DNA of 64,000 bases, taken from contig NC_092877.1 in assembly GCF_028372415.1 (NCBI RefSeq), positions 251,921,510 to 251,985,509 of the forward strand. The letters are read 5' to 3'. Shown here piece after piece: positions 34,684 to 45,395 of this stretch (position 1 is the first letter of the stretch; each line of letters opens with the position of its first letter). The notes beneath the pieces are model-generated. The model saw nothing but the letters and a program-made list of their open reading frames with translations. It had not been told where the DNA came from and did not search any database. The DNA comes from Notamacropus eugenii (lineage: Eukaryota; Chordata; Mammalia; Diprotodontia; Macropodidae). The translations under genes and the position numbers were made by a program.

Positions 34684-35185
34684 TGTAGCACCAATGTGAT
34701 ATTTACAACATCTAAAGTGGCCATGAATATGTCAGCATTGTTCTGAATTGCAAAAATATAACAGAATCTCCACATGGAAGACATAATCAAAACATTTATT
34801 CAAACACCAACAATCCAAATTCCAACATGAGAAAACCAAATCCATCATAGTAACAAAGAAATCTATACATGCACAGAACAACACCATTCCCAAGTCTTCC
34901 CTCTGTAAGCTTCCCACAAACCAGCTCCCTTAAACAAATCACAAACAAGCTCCCCTAAACAAAATCACAAATAAGCTCTCCCACTCATGCTAGCTGCTGC
35001 CTACTCTCTCTTTCCCAGCTCTGACTGTTCTAACTCATTTCCTGTTCCACCCCTTCTGGCTCCACCTATTCAGCAAATTCCTCCTACCACAGGTTCCATG
35101 TGACTCAGACTTCCATGTGACCCAGGAGGGTCACAAAGATCTATTAATGGATGGGAAAGATCTTCCCATTTAAATTACCATTACA
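34684..35185 (-). mobile_element. Solo LTR nested in RTE LINE
   Basis: A 502-bp LTR reads on the minus strand from 35185 (TGTAATGG) to 34684 (GGTGCTACA), so it has TG...CA ends. An AATAAA lies in the right place near its 3' part. It is flanked by gtcct (34679-34683) and gtctt (35186-35190), a 5-bp duplication with one mismatch. It splits the RTE reverse transcriptase reading between the FDCVDH and later RT blocks. The U3 start (TGTAATG...GATCTTTCCC) resembles the LTRs at 41.0 and 44.0 kb, but the middle differs, so it is a related subfamily at most. No internal retroviral sequence remains, consistent with LTR-LTR recombination. Confidence 0.82.
34923..34985 (-). repeat. Short tandem duplication inside the nested LTR
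   Basis: Units at 34923-34947 and 34948-34973 (25 and 26 bp, few mismatches) begin with agctccc and end in cacaaa(c/t)a. A partial third unit starts at 34974. Direct repeats in U3 can act as enhancers in retroviral LTRs; that role is an inference here. Confidence 0.75.
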
Positions 35186-35907
35186 GTCTTCAAAGAGAAG
35201 GGAGTACTGGATCATTTTACTTGTCTCCTGAGGTACTTGTGTAAGTGAGCCAAGAAGCAAGGATTAGAACTGAACGATGGAATAAATGATTAGTTTAAGA
35301 TTGAAAAAGGAGTATAGGGTTGCATATTGTCACCTTAATTATTAAACTTATATGCAGAGTACATCATGTGAAATGCCAAAAAGTACTGGATGACTCAAAA
35401 GCTCAAATCAAGGATGCTGAGAGAATATCAACAATCTTATATATACAAATGATACTACTCTGATGGAAAAATAAAGATTTAAGAAGTTTCTTGATGAAGG
35501 TGAAAGAGGAGAGTTTAAAAGCTGGATTTAAGCTTTACATAAAAAAAAAACAACTAAAAAAGAAAAGAAACAAACAACAACAACAACAAAAACAAAACCC
35601 TAAGGTTTTAGCAACTGGTTTTATCACTTCTGGCAGATAGAGAGAAAAGAAATGGAAACAGTGTCACATTTTATATTCTGGTCTTCAATGATCATGGCTT
35701 ATTGCAACCCCAGTCATGAAATTAAAAAATGCTTGCTCCTGGGAAAGACCTCTATGGCAAATCAGAACAGCACATTAAAAAGCAGACATCACCTTTCCAA
35801 CAAAGGTTTGCATAATCAAAGCTATGATTTTCCAGTAACATTGTATGACTATGAGAGCTGAACTAAAGGAAAGCTGAGCTCCACAAAATTAATGCCTTAA
35901 CATTGGG

Positions 35908-36114
35908 ATGGTGGAGAAGATTTTTGAGAGTCCATTGGACAACAAGGGAATCAAAAGAGAAATTAATTCAGATTATTCAGTGGAAGGAAAAATACTGCAA
36001 CTAAAGCTTAAATATTTTGACCATATATTGGAAAGGGAGGACACATTAGAGAAGATCCTGATAGTAGGAAAGATTAAAGACAAAAGGAATAGGAGACACC
36101 AGAGGGTGAGATAG
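35908..36114 (+). pseudogene. RTE LINE C-terminal ORF fragment
   Basis: 68 codons with LKLKYFDHILER and TLEKILIVGKI, matching the conserved C-terminal part of RTE/BovB proteins (recalled pattern LKLKLQYFGHLMRR...LEKTLMLGKI). It follows the RT core and ends at a stop before the element 3' end. Non-functional remnant. Confidence 0.85.
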
Positions 36115-36269
36115 TGTCGTGGAAACAATGAACAAAATTGGACAGACTTTGGGAAAAAGTGGAAAATAGAAGAACATGCTATAATCCATGAGGTTGTGAA
36201 TAATGAGATGTGACGGAATCACTGAACAATAACAAAACTAGGCTTTAAAAAGTGATGGGAAAAGTTTTT

Positions 36270-36460
36270 AAAAATACAAAAGAGAGTTGGCTTTGAAGCA
36301 AAAAAGACCAGAGTTCAAGTCCCATCTTTGATATGTATTTGCTGTGTAAGTCAGTTAGAACCTCAATGCCCTAGGCAGCCCTCAAAGACTATAAATTTCA
36401 GAGAAATTGCTGATTGGTATTAGTAGATAGAATTTCTTCATTAAGAACAGTCTATGTCAT
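36270..36460 (+). repeat. THER1-like SINE
   Basis: 'gagagttggctttgaagca', 'agagttcaagtcccatcttt' and the ending 'ctataaatttcagagaaatt' plus 'gctgattggtattagtagat' match a THER1-type variant tail. Confidence 0.65.
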
Positions 36461-36499
36461 CTGGTTATAACTTCTAGGAATTATCAGGTTTGGGGCCCA

Positions 36500-36970
36500 C
36501 TACTCTTTACCCGAGTCAAACTAAATCTGAAATATTGCATTCCATTGTAGGTAACACATTGTAAGAATGATTGATCAGCCGTAGGGTATTCAGGAGACAT
36601 CAATAATGATGGTTAAGTACCTTGAGCACATGCACTGATGAGCTGTGGAAGAAATAAGGAAAGTTTCACTTGGGTGAGAGAGAAAAAAAAAATTAGCAAG
36701 CATATGATAGCTGTCTTCAAGAATCTTGGGTCTGGAACACATAAAATATATTAGAATTTCTGAGTTTGATCTAAAAGGGCAGCATTAGATAAAAGTTGCA
36801 AAGATGCTGATTATCACTTGATGTCATGAGAAGCTTTCTATAATTAGAACTATCCAAAAATGGAATGTTGGATGTCTTCAAGCAAAAGATGTATAACCAC
36901 TTGACAGATATGTTGGTAAGAGCATTCCTTTTCAGATAGAATTAGAAGGCCAAAGTTAAAATCTATGGTG
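36500..36970 (+). repeat. L3/CR1-type LINE 3' region
   Basis: 'catatgatagctgtcttcaa', 'ttagaactatccaaaaatgg', 'ggatgtcttcaagcaaaaga' and 'gtataaccacttgacagata' follow the same order as the 7.1-7.9 kb copy. Confidence 0.7.
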
Positions 36971-39900
36971 TGTCTAAGATTTTCCAAAATTTATAGATGT
37001 ATGTCACCACTAATACCTTGTCTTTCTTCCTGTGGCAAGGTAATGGCCACGTTACTTTTTTAAAGTATAAAAATACATTGTTCAAATTCGGGACAATTTA
37101 ATAACTCTTTGCTATTTCATACATATCTGGAAGTTGAATAGACACATATCCTGATCCTGTCAACAACAAGAGGTAGAATTCCAGCACTTGGTACAACATT
37201 CCAAGAGAGTATCAAAGTGACATTCCTGTTTCCTGTAAGACCATTTCCATTGTCAAAGAACAAGTATTTTGATTTCGTATCTGTCAGTAGCATCTTCGGA
37301 TTGTTGCTTCTCAGAGATCTTGTCCCAAAGGAAAACCTGGTACATAGAGTTATTTTGTTGAATATTCTGCTGATAAATATTGAAAAAAATGCTTTACATT
37401 CAATGAAATATATTCTCTAGATCAGCAGTTGCATCAGATTTAATGAATCTCAGATCACTTCGTTCTTTTGGCCCAGAGAATTCTTCTACATTTTCTAGCG
37501 TGAATCGGGAGACATGAAGCTGAACCAGAATGCTTCTGTCTTTGAAGGTGGTGGTGATGAGGCAGCTGAGGTCAGCTCTGCCATCACACTCAGCAAAAAG
37601 GCAAACAGTGAGTTCTCCCTAGACAGAACCCTGTCCATTGAGATGGCTCGGCTTGACTCAGCTCCTCACATATGCTCCTGTTCATGCCACACACCACAGT
37701 CACCCTCCCTTACTATCCTTCCCCTCCCATAAAGATAGGTCATATCATGTGAGAGATTTCTGTATCCTGAAGACCAACCAAGCTGTGTTTAGAGAGTTTC
37801 AATACCAGAATGATGCTCACCAGGATGTGAATTTGAAAGGCATGGACAATCATAAAAAAGGAAAAAAAAAAACTATCTATCAAAGTGGAGAGGGATTGAC
37901 TTTTTTTAGTGCAGGAAATCTTCATATTTATTTATGGCATGACAGCTCTCTTGAAGTTCTGATGTATACATTAATTCTTAAACATTGGGTTCATCTTTTA
38001 AATATCAGGATGAAGAACAGTGCTCTCCCTGAATGAAATTTCTGGTAGCAAAAATATATTCTACTGAGGCTGGATAAAGTATGGCTAAAAAGAATCCTTC
38101 ATTCATAGCATGATTTTGTTTGAAACCTACCACTTCTGAACCTAGAATTTGTATAGAGGAATGCAGCAATGACTATAGAGAAGTGAACTGGATAGTCTTA
38201 GGTCACAGATGAGAATTGGCTTGGTACCTGGGCAACACAGGAATATAAATAATGGATGCTTTGGGGCACCCATTAACTTGATGAAGAACTGGAAAGAAAA
38301 TGGAATATTACTGAATTCAGGCAGAACCTGGGAACATGTTGGTCCATACAACTGAACTTTGTATCCTTGACTTCAAATTTTATCATGTCCTTACATGAAG
38401 AGATTTTACCATATTTGTACAGGGTTTATTTGAAGAAAATGAGAGGTTAGTATGAATGGCATATGCCTACTTTATCTCTGGGAGGAAAGTGGAGACTCAA
38501 GACAAAAAGGACATGTCTGTCATGCTGGCATTTTGTCAGTATAAATGTCAGACCCTATTGGCTATTAATCTGATGCTGTCTTCCAGAAGATAATTGGAGT
38601 GAGATAGCATGGCTTTCCAAAACTGCAGGCATATCTGTTTCAAAAAAAAAATTGAGAATAAAGCATTTTTTGTTTTGTTTTGTTGGGTTGTTGGGGGGGA
38701 GGAAAGGTTGCTTTACCCCAACCCCGATAATGAAATTATCTTTTCTGAACTCTGATATCCGATTTGCTAAGTTCACTAAGAGGAGAAACTATCATTTTTC
38801 CTTTTTCTTTGTCTCCCCATATCTTGTATAGACCCTTAATATTAAATTGAGTGAATAAATGAATTAATAAAAACATGAGTCATTGATTGTCTGTAGAAAC
38901 CATCTGAGATGTATTTCCTCATAGAGTTCATCTAAATCATATACTCATAAAAAACCCCATGAATAATTTAAATATTTGTAGTTTTGTTCATTTATTCCTT
39001 AAAAATATAAATATTGAGTTAGAATCCATCAGTGATAATCGTAGAGAATTCAGCAAAATTAAAAAAATTTTCCATGAATTTTCACAATGAAAATTCACTC
39101 TTAGTATGCATTTTAACTAGGATCTTAATATGGTAGACATACAATAAACAGTCAAGAGGAGAGAAGGACAATTATTCCAGGGCTATTATTACAGACTTGA
39201 TTGAACAAAGCATGAATCAAAACTTGGTTGATATTCAGAAAATGATATTTGTTGAATTTATATTTCATAGCTATTTAGAGAAAAGGGAAAAAAGAGTAAG
39301 AGAGTATAAGTACATGCCTTGTAATCAGAAACAGGGAAAAGAATACTAATGAAGCCTATTTATGGAGAGTTTCAAAAGAAAAAAAAAATGCACCCCTAAC
39401 TTCACACTTCATCTGTCACTAAGCAAACCAGTACCTAGAACAGGGAACAGGGGTATTATCCTTGTATTTGCCCAAGCTGGTCAACAGGAAGGCAAGTGTA
39501 AGCACTCCTCACTTATTAATTGAGAAGTACCACCTATCCCTCTTATTCATGAGATTCCCTGGGCCTATCTGAAAGTTATTTTTATAAATGGCGAATCACG
39601 TTAAAATAGCCCTTGCTGCCTTTAAAAGTGAATGCTATGCTAGAGAATCCATAGTTTTGTGGCAAGTGAGTCTTGCTTCAGGTGAATAATATAGGATTAT
39701 GTTGTTAATCATTGTATCCTGATTGGTAGGTCAGCATTTAATTACCAAAATTCTACTGTGTACTTGATGTTCAATACAACCTGACCTCTATTACACTGTT
39801 GGAAAGATGTGTTGGGAACACCTAACCTACTGTGCATCAGAGTGATTCACCTTCATTCCCCTAAACTGCTCTGAAGTAATTTAAATTAAAAAAAAAAAAA

Positions 39901-40110
39901 CAAAAAACCTAACTAGTCATTATTCAAAAGTGTGCCTCATTGTTTTCTCCCTGGGGTGAAGAATTTTTTCTAGGGGGGAGTGGAATTAGAAATTATTTTT
40001 ACTCTATCTGTAGGCAGAAACCAGCAAGCACCCACATTATGACAATTTTAAAAAAATCTAAATGTTCACAACCATTAGTAGCAGCTTGAATATATACATA
40101 GTACATTTAA
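36971..40110. other. Unassigned 3.1-kb interval, part possibly gene-derived
   Basis: No repeat recognised. From about 37210 to 38040 there are several plus-strand open pieces (67, 72 and 132 codons in different frames) in less AT-rich sequence, which could be a decayed gene copy or chance. Clustered AATAAA-like hexamers lie at 38850-38875. I cannot assign any protein family. Confidence 0.35.
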
Positions 40111-40119
40111 GTAGAGAAT

Positions 40120-40182
40120 TAGAAAGTATTGAGAACTGGCCTTAGAGTCAGGAAAATCTGGGTTCATAGCCTAAGCTGATAG
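40120..40182 (+). repeat. SINE head fragment
   Basis: 'gaactggccttagagtcagg' then 'aaaatctgggttcatagcct' resembles a SINE head. It is cut by the GATA repeat. Confidence 0.5.
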
Positions 40183-40184
40183 AT

Positions 40185-40254
<70 letters not shown>
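40185..40254 (+). repeat. (GATA)n microsatellite
   Basis: About 17 near-perfect GATA units, preceded by an imperfect unit from 40178. Confidence 0.97.
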
Positions 40255-40435
40255 AAGCCTGTATGAATCCTCCCTATCAACTTCCTTCAATCTCATTCAT
40301 GTACTGCTGAATGAAGCACAAAAAGTCATAAAATGGGCTGATTTGGGTCAGCTTCAAATTTGCTTTATCTATTTTAACCAATTTACAATTTCAGTCTTGC
40401 AATCATTCCACTCTTCCCTAATAAACTTCCCATTC

Positions 40436-40548
40436 TACTTGGAGAAGGAAATGGCAAACCATTCTGGTATCTTTTCCAAGAAAATCCCCCCAAAAGGTAA
40501 TAGAGTTGGATAAAACTGAAATGACTGAACAACAAACAAAAAATCCTA
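40436..40548 (+). repeat. RTE-type SINE tail
   Basis: 'ggagaaggaaatggcaaacc', 'attctggtatcttttccaag' and 'aaatgactgaacaacaaaca' are the SINE tail alone, inside the L2 tract. It may be the 3' half of the SINE whose head lies at 40120, with L2-like and GATA sequence between. Confidence 0.75.
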
Positions 40549-41029
40549 CTCTCCACAAGGACTATTTAAACCTTCCCATCTTTCCCCCAAGTCTCCCACA
40601 ATACAATCTCTCATCATTCTCTTAGCTGATGGTTTCATCTCATACTTCATGGGGAAAAAAGAGGCCATTTGCTGAGAACTCATTCTTCTCCACTCCTCAT
40701 CTTTCATCACCCATACATCTTCAGCTACTATTTCCTCCGTCAGGCATTAATAATGATGTAGTCCTTCATCTTGCCTAAGCCAATTTCTCTATGATCCACT
40801 TATGATCCTATCTCCACTTATCCAAAATATTTTTCCCACCATCACCTCCACTCTCACTTTAATCTTAAATATTCTCCTATCTTCTGACCCTTTCTTTGTT
40901 GTGTAAAAAATATATCTATGTCATCCTCATTCTTAAAAAAAAAAAACACCTCATCTTAACCTAGCTATTGACATATAGTCCTTCTTTTCTCATTTAAGTC
41001 CCTTGAGAAAGCCATCTATTTTGAGTGTT

Positions 41030-41552
41030 TGTAATGTAAATTAGAGAGTTAAAGATCTTCCCCATACATTGATGGCCCTGTCCATTAAGAGAAGCTTGAT
41101 TAGGGGAAGCCCATACCTTTTCTTAATTTCAAATGCACTTGTTCTCAAGGATTGTGATGCCTTCTAGCTCTGAAAAGTGTATAAATACACAGAAGTGAGA
41201 TTTTACTTTGGGGCTTACTCTTTGGACTTCTTTGTTTGATTAGAGGAGACTCTGGGCACTAATTCAGGAGCCCTCAGGCTTTGAAAACCCAGATGTTGGT
41301 GCTTCTCTCTCTGGTAACTATGTATGTATTGCTTATGATCAGACAGTTGGAAGCCCTGTTGATGTTTATTTCTCTGTATTTTCTCTGAAGTTCAGGGTGC
41401 AGATTTTCCCCCCTGAACTAAGTGAATGATACATGTGCTTGATTAAAGTAGATTGTTGACACCTCAAAAGTTGCCTTTTCTTTTAGAAAAGCAGATCAAG
41501 GAATCTGTACAGCAGACCCTTCTGTGTATGTGGGGTCCTTTCTATTATAGCA
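41030..41552 (+). mobile_element. Solo LTR nested in L2
   Basis: About 520 bp. Start TGTAATG at 41030, TATA-like tataaata at 41180-41187, ATTAAA polyadenylation-type signal at 41442-41447, end near 41552. L2 sequence that is contiguous in recalled L2 consensus lies on both sides, which proves insertion. It matches the 44.0-kb copy along its length. A target duplication could not be confirmed. Confidence 0.82.
41180..41187 (+). promoter_or_regulatory. LTR TATA-like box
   Basis: The octamer tataaata lies about 150 bp into the LTR, as expected for a U3 promoter. The sister LTRs carry tgtaaata at 44173-44180 and tataaata at 63119-63126 in the same context. Confidence 0.6.
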
Positions 41553-42714
41553 TATCCTCGTCCTGTTCTCTCACTCACTTCTAAACTCTTTACAATTTGG
41601 CTTCCAGCAAAGATACTAATGATGTCTTACTTTCCATATTCAAAGATCTTTCCTCAATTCCTATTCTTCACTTCTCTGCAGGATTTGAAAACAATGAGTA
41701 TTTTTTTCCCTCTGAACATTCTCCTTTCCCGTTCATTTTTTTAAAACACTGTTCTCATATAGTTCTACTTGTTTGAACCCTCCTCCATTTCCTTTGCTGG
41801 TACTTCATACTTTTCATTCTGTCTAATTCTGAGGACCACCCAAGTTTCTGCCCTGGCCCTTCTTCCCTTTTTCCCTCTATATTATCTCACTTGATGAAAG
41901 CATTAGGTCCTATGAGTTCAGTTAGTATCTCTATCAGATGATTTACAGATCTATGAATCCAGCTTTAGTATCTCTCCTGAACTTGATTCCCATATACGAA
42001 CAGTCTTTTGGATGTTTTGAATTAGATATCTTGTAGGAATCTCAAGCTCAGTATGTCCAAAACATAATTGTTATGTCACCCTTAGCCCTCAATCTCTGTT
42101 CTTTAAACTTCCCTTATCCTGTTGAGGAAATTAACATTCTCCAAATCACCAGGATCCCCCCTACCCCCATTCAATACATTCTAGTGGGTTTCTTTTATCT
42201 CTAGAACTAAAGTTCTGTTTGGCCTTTATGTATCTTCATATCTTCATGCCTTAACCACTTTTCCAGTCTTCTTTATTTTACTCCCCTCTATAGACACTAA
42301 AATTTAGCTATACTTTCCTAATTTCTATCACGCATGAACTTTCTCTGAGCCTCTGCTTTGGCTTTCCCCTACAGCTAGAATGTTTTCTTTCTTTCCTTCT
42401 TCCTTTTATTTTCCCTGGCTTCCAATTCTTATCTGAAAAGCCCATCTTCTACCACAGACCATTCTTAAAACCTCCTAGCTTTGTACCCTCCTCTCTGAGA
42501 TTACTTTTCTATATGTTCTATATACATCTTTTATATGTACTCAGTTATCTACATATTGGCTCTCCCAAGCTGTTTGACGGTAAGGATTATTTTTGCCTTT
42601 TTTTATTTATGTACTGTGCTTAGTATAGTGCCTGGCAAATAGTGGAGACATAGTAATTATTTTTTTTGAATGATTGATTCATTGGCAGATTTAACCTTTC
42701 AATGTCCTAGACTT

Positions 42715-42830
42715 CTTTTTTTTTATAAGACTGTAAGTTGAAGAAGTTTCTAACCTGCATCAGTAGGAGAGACCTTATGGGGGGGAGGTGTTCTTTATAC
42801 CAATGAAATCATAAGTCTAGCTTCCTGATC
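42715..42830 (+). repeat. THER1-like SINE tail
   Basis: 'gactgtaagttgaagaagtt', 'ctaacctgcatcagtaggag' and 'ataccaatgaaatcataagt' match the variant tail also seen at 36.4 kb. Confidence 0.6.
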
Positions 42831-44027
42831 CACTATCTTCATCTTCCCCCTCAAAACACACACAAACACAGACACACAGACACACATAGACAGATGTACA
42901 CATACCAGCACAATGAGTCATTTCTCTTGACTTCAGGCCTCATTCAGAAACCTGGGAAATTTTCTTTACCATTGAGTCAAATAGGGACCACTGAGTCCCC
43001 ATCTATAAAGATATTTGCCCTAAAGTATTAGAATAATCTTTTATTAAAACAAAAGACAATTAAACAGATATTATATGTTCTTCAACAAGTAAATTACAGC
43101 TCTCAAATTCAAGGGCCAACAATAAGTAATTTCAAGTGTCATTAATAGCCCTGAGATAAAAAATTCTCTTGTACTCATGTCCTCTCGATTTTACTGCCAA
43201 GTAGTTTTGCATTATGAAGTTTAGTACTTTTTGCTACATTGATTCTATGGCATTTGATAATAACTGTGGCCAGAAAGGTCATTGGAATGTACAAAAAAAA
43301 AAAAAAGTTTTATCTTCTGTTTATTTTCACTATTATCCTCAACTGTTTTTTTTTTTTTCCTGACCAGTGGTTTTCCTTCACCGTTCAGGTTAACCATTGA
43401 AGATGTATACAGTGCTCTCTGGGTACCCCATGTAGTAGAACCTTCTGCTCAAATTCTATATGGCAGGGGTCAAACACATTTTCTGAATAGTAGAAGGTGC
43501 CAGTAAGGCACTTTTTTTTATTGAAGCTTTTCCCTCAATTAAAATATCAGTTGTCTCTGCCAACAGTATCACAGCATGATTCAGGTATAGGATCTCCATG
43601 TCAGTTACAGCTCAGCTTCTGCTTATAGAGACATAACAGCAATTTTCAGGTAGTGTGATATGAAACCTCACTTCAAACATTAAGACCCTTTTACTGTTTG
43701 ATATCAGGGTTATGAATGCTTTCCCTCAATACAGAACCTGCTCTAAACTGACAAGATATCCTAGTTACTCACCAATTTACTCTCCTCAGATAGTCAGGAA
43801 ATTAATTTTATAACCCTTATCCCGGATAGAGTTGTGTTCAATTCCTGCTTGATTTTCCCCCTAAGTTAGATAAAGGATAGCTAATACCATTTTTAACCAT
43901 TTACCATAAGTTGAAGCTCCTTTATGAGAAAGCTTATCATACTAAAATATGCACACAGACTCATATATTAGGCAAAACAGTGTTGTCATGTATCATATAG
44001 TTAAACAATAATGTTTTCATTGAGTAG
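42831..44027. other. Unassigned interval
   Basis: A short CA-rich patch lies at 42856-42905. Otherwise no gene or recognised repeat. Confidence 0.35.
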
Positions 44028-44032
44028 CACAC

Positions 44033-44553
44033 TGTAATGTTACTGTAAATTTAATGGTGGGTGGGGGGAAGAGTTAAAGATCTTCCCTGCCTATTAATAG
44101 GCCTCAATACCTTTTGTTAATTTCTATTGAGGCACTCAGTCAGAGGGTTGTCCTCTCTGGCTCTGAACAGTGTGTAAATACTCTGAGGTGAGGTTTCACA
44201 TTGGGGCTTACTCATTGGAAGTGTTTGTTTTGCCAGAGGAGACTCTGAGTAGCCTCTAACGAGCCCCCTGGCTTTGAAACTTGAGGTGTTGGTGCTTCTG
44301 CCTCTGGTACCTATGTATGTATTGCTTATGGTAAGATAGTTGGATCTTTCTATTGATCTATGATGTATGTGCTGCTTATGGTCAGACAGTTGGAAGTCTT
44401 GTCTGTTGGTCTTTATTTCTCTGCTTGTATTTTCTCTGTTGGTGAATGAAATTAAAGAAGATTGTTGACTCCCCCAAAAGTTGCTTTCCTTTTAGAAAAG
44501 CAGACCTAAGAAATGGTGCAGCAGGTGTATGTCAAAGTGCTTGCTGTTACCCA
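44033..44553 (+). mobile_element. Solo LTR
   Basis: 521 bp with TG...CA ends: TGTAATGT at 44033, end ACCCA at 44553. The flanks cacac (44028-44032) and cacat (44554-44558) form a candidate 5-bp duplication with one mismatch. A TATA-like tgtaaata is at 44173-44180 and ATTAAA at 44451-44456. A local duplication of 'tatgtattgcttatgg' occurs near 44315-44390. No internal region remains. Confidence 0.8.
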
Positions 44554-44610
44554 CACATATGTTGTCATGTAGGAGAAAAAAGGCCTTTATACCTATACAA
44601 TTTCTATTTC

Positions 44611-44822
44611 TAAAAAAGATGTGAAAAAGAAGGAAGGAAAGAAAGAAAGAAGGAAGGATAAAGGGAGGAAAGTAAAGGGAAAAAAGAGAAACAGAAGAGA
44701 GGAAGGAAAGGGATAAAAAAGAAAAAGGGAGGAGGAGAAGAAAGAAGGAAGGAAAGAGAGAAAGAAGGGAGTGAGGAAGAAGAGAAGGAAGAGAAGAAAA
44801 GGGGAAGGGATGTAGGAGAGGG
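44611..44822 (+). repeat. Polypurine (GGAA/GAAA-rich) tract
   Basis: About 210 bp almost free of pyrimidines on the plus strand. It generates long Phe/Ser/Leu/Pro frames on the minus strand (44593-44913) that are not genes. Confidence 0.95.
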
Positions 44823-44879
44823 GACAGTCAGTTTGCATCCCAGTATCAAAGAAGGATAATGACAAACAATGTTCAAAGT

Positions 44880-45395
44880 ACCAAGTAATTGTGCTCATCT
44901 CATGTGCCTGCATGATTTTGCTTAATATTCAGCAATCTAGGCTTTAACACTTTGTGAACTGAGAGTTACCAAAGGAGCAGACTGGTTTTTGAAAAGCCAG
45001 AGGAACTAGAGATCAAATTGCCAACATTCTCTGTCTTATGGAGAAAGCAGTTGTTGTGATAGAGAAGACTTTTGGAAGTCCCTTAAAAAGCAAAGAGATC
45101 AAATCAGTCAATGATTTAAAAAAAATAATTCATGTGATTCACTGGAAGGTCAAATACTGAAGGTGAAGCTAGTACTTTGGTCACATAATGAGAAGTTGGG
45201 ATTCTTTGGAAAAGATCCTGATACTGGGAAAGATTGAAGACAAAAAAGAAACAGGGAAGGCTGAGAATGAAATGACAGACAGTACCATGGAAGCAACTAA
45301 CAAGAATTTGTGCAGACTTTGAGAGATTGTGAAAGACAGAAGAGTATGGCATACTGAGAGCTACAGGGTCATGAAGAGTTGTCCACAGCTGAAAA
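44880..45395 (+). repeat. RTE/BovB-type LINE fragment with internal deletion
   Basis: 'ggctttaacactttgtgaac' and 'agaggaactagagatcaaat' match the pre-RT segment ('aatatgtgaaccaagaata' in the 34.5-kb copy). After about 45110 the sequence jumps to the C-terminal and 3' region ('ggtcacataatgagaagttg', 'agatcctgatactgggaaag', 'gggtcatgaagagttgtcc'). The RT core is deleted. Confidence 0.82.

Larger units (their letters stand above)
33400..36236 (+). mobile_element. RTE/BovB-type LINE, decayed, with nested LTR
   Basis: Domains in order on the plus strand. A 5' leader contains 'gtagagagttctgacaaaa'. An apurinic-endonuclease start reads GTWNVRFTNQDKLDMFKEEM at about 33749-33808 and SNLKWTGMEEFN near 33840-33875. 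A linker rich in K/E follows. The RT region starts with FDCVDHNK (34647-34670). After the LTR come the NLYAEYI-like stretch (as LNLYAEYIM, frame-shifted, near 35350) and the catalytic box, which reads YTND in place of YADD (35442-35453). The C-terminal part is 35908-36114. Such proteins copy the element RNA at an endonuclease nick (target-primed reverse transcription). Frames are broken many times, the endonuclease C-terminus is deleted, and the catalytic motif is altered, so it is dead. The 3' end (36190-36236) resembles the SINE tails in this window. Confidence 0.9.
40255..42690 (+). repeat. Long L2 LINE 3' portion, interrupted by a solo LTR and a SINE tail
   Basis: L2 landmarks run in order: 'cccttgagaaagccatctat' before the LTR; 'ctctcactcacttctaaact' and 'caatttggcttccagcaaag' after it; then 'gaatctcaagctcagtatgt', 'ccttaaccacttttccagt', 'cttagtatagtgcctggcaa'. 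The 3' terminus is intact at about 42660. No open frame of note; ancient and inactive. Confidence 0.85.

Noticed and set aside
37638..38036. 132-codon plus-strand frame
   Set aside because: No recognisable domain, overlaps other frames, contains poly-Lys from an A-run. Kept only as part of a weak gene-derived candidate.
41030..44553. Two same-strand LTRs about 2.5 kb apart as a provirus
   Set aside because: The sequence between them is mainly L2 LINE 3' region continuing from before the first LTR, not retroviral internal sequence. They are independent solo LTRs.
44593..44913. Minus-strand Phe/Ser/Leu/Pro-rich frames resembling membrane segments
   Set aside because: They read the complement of a polypurine tract.
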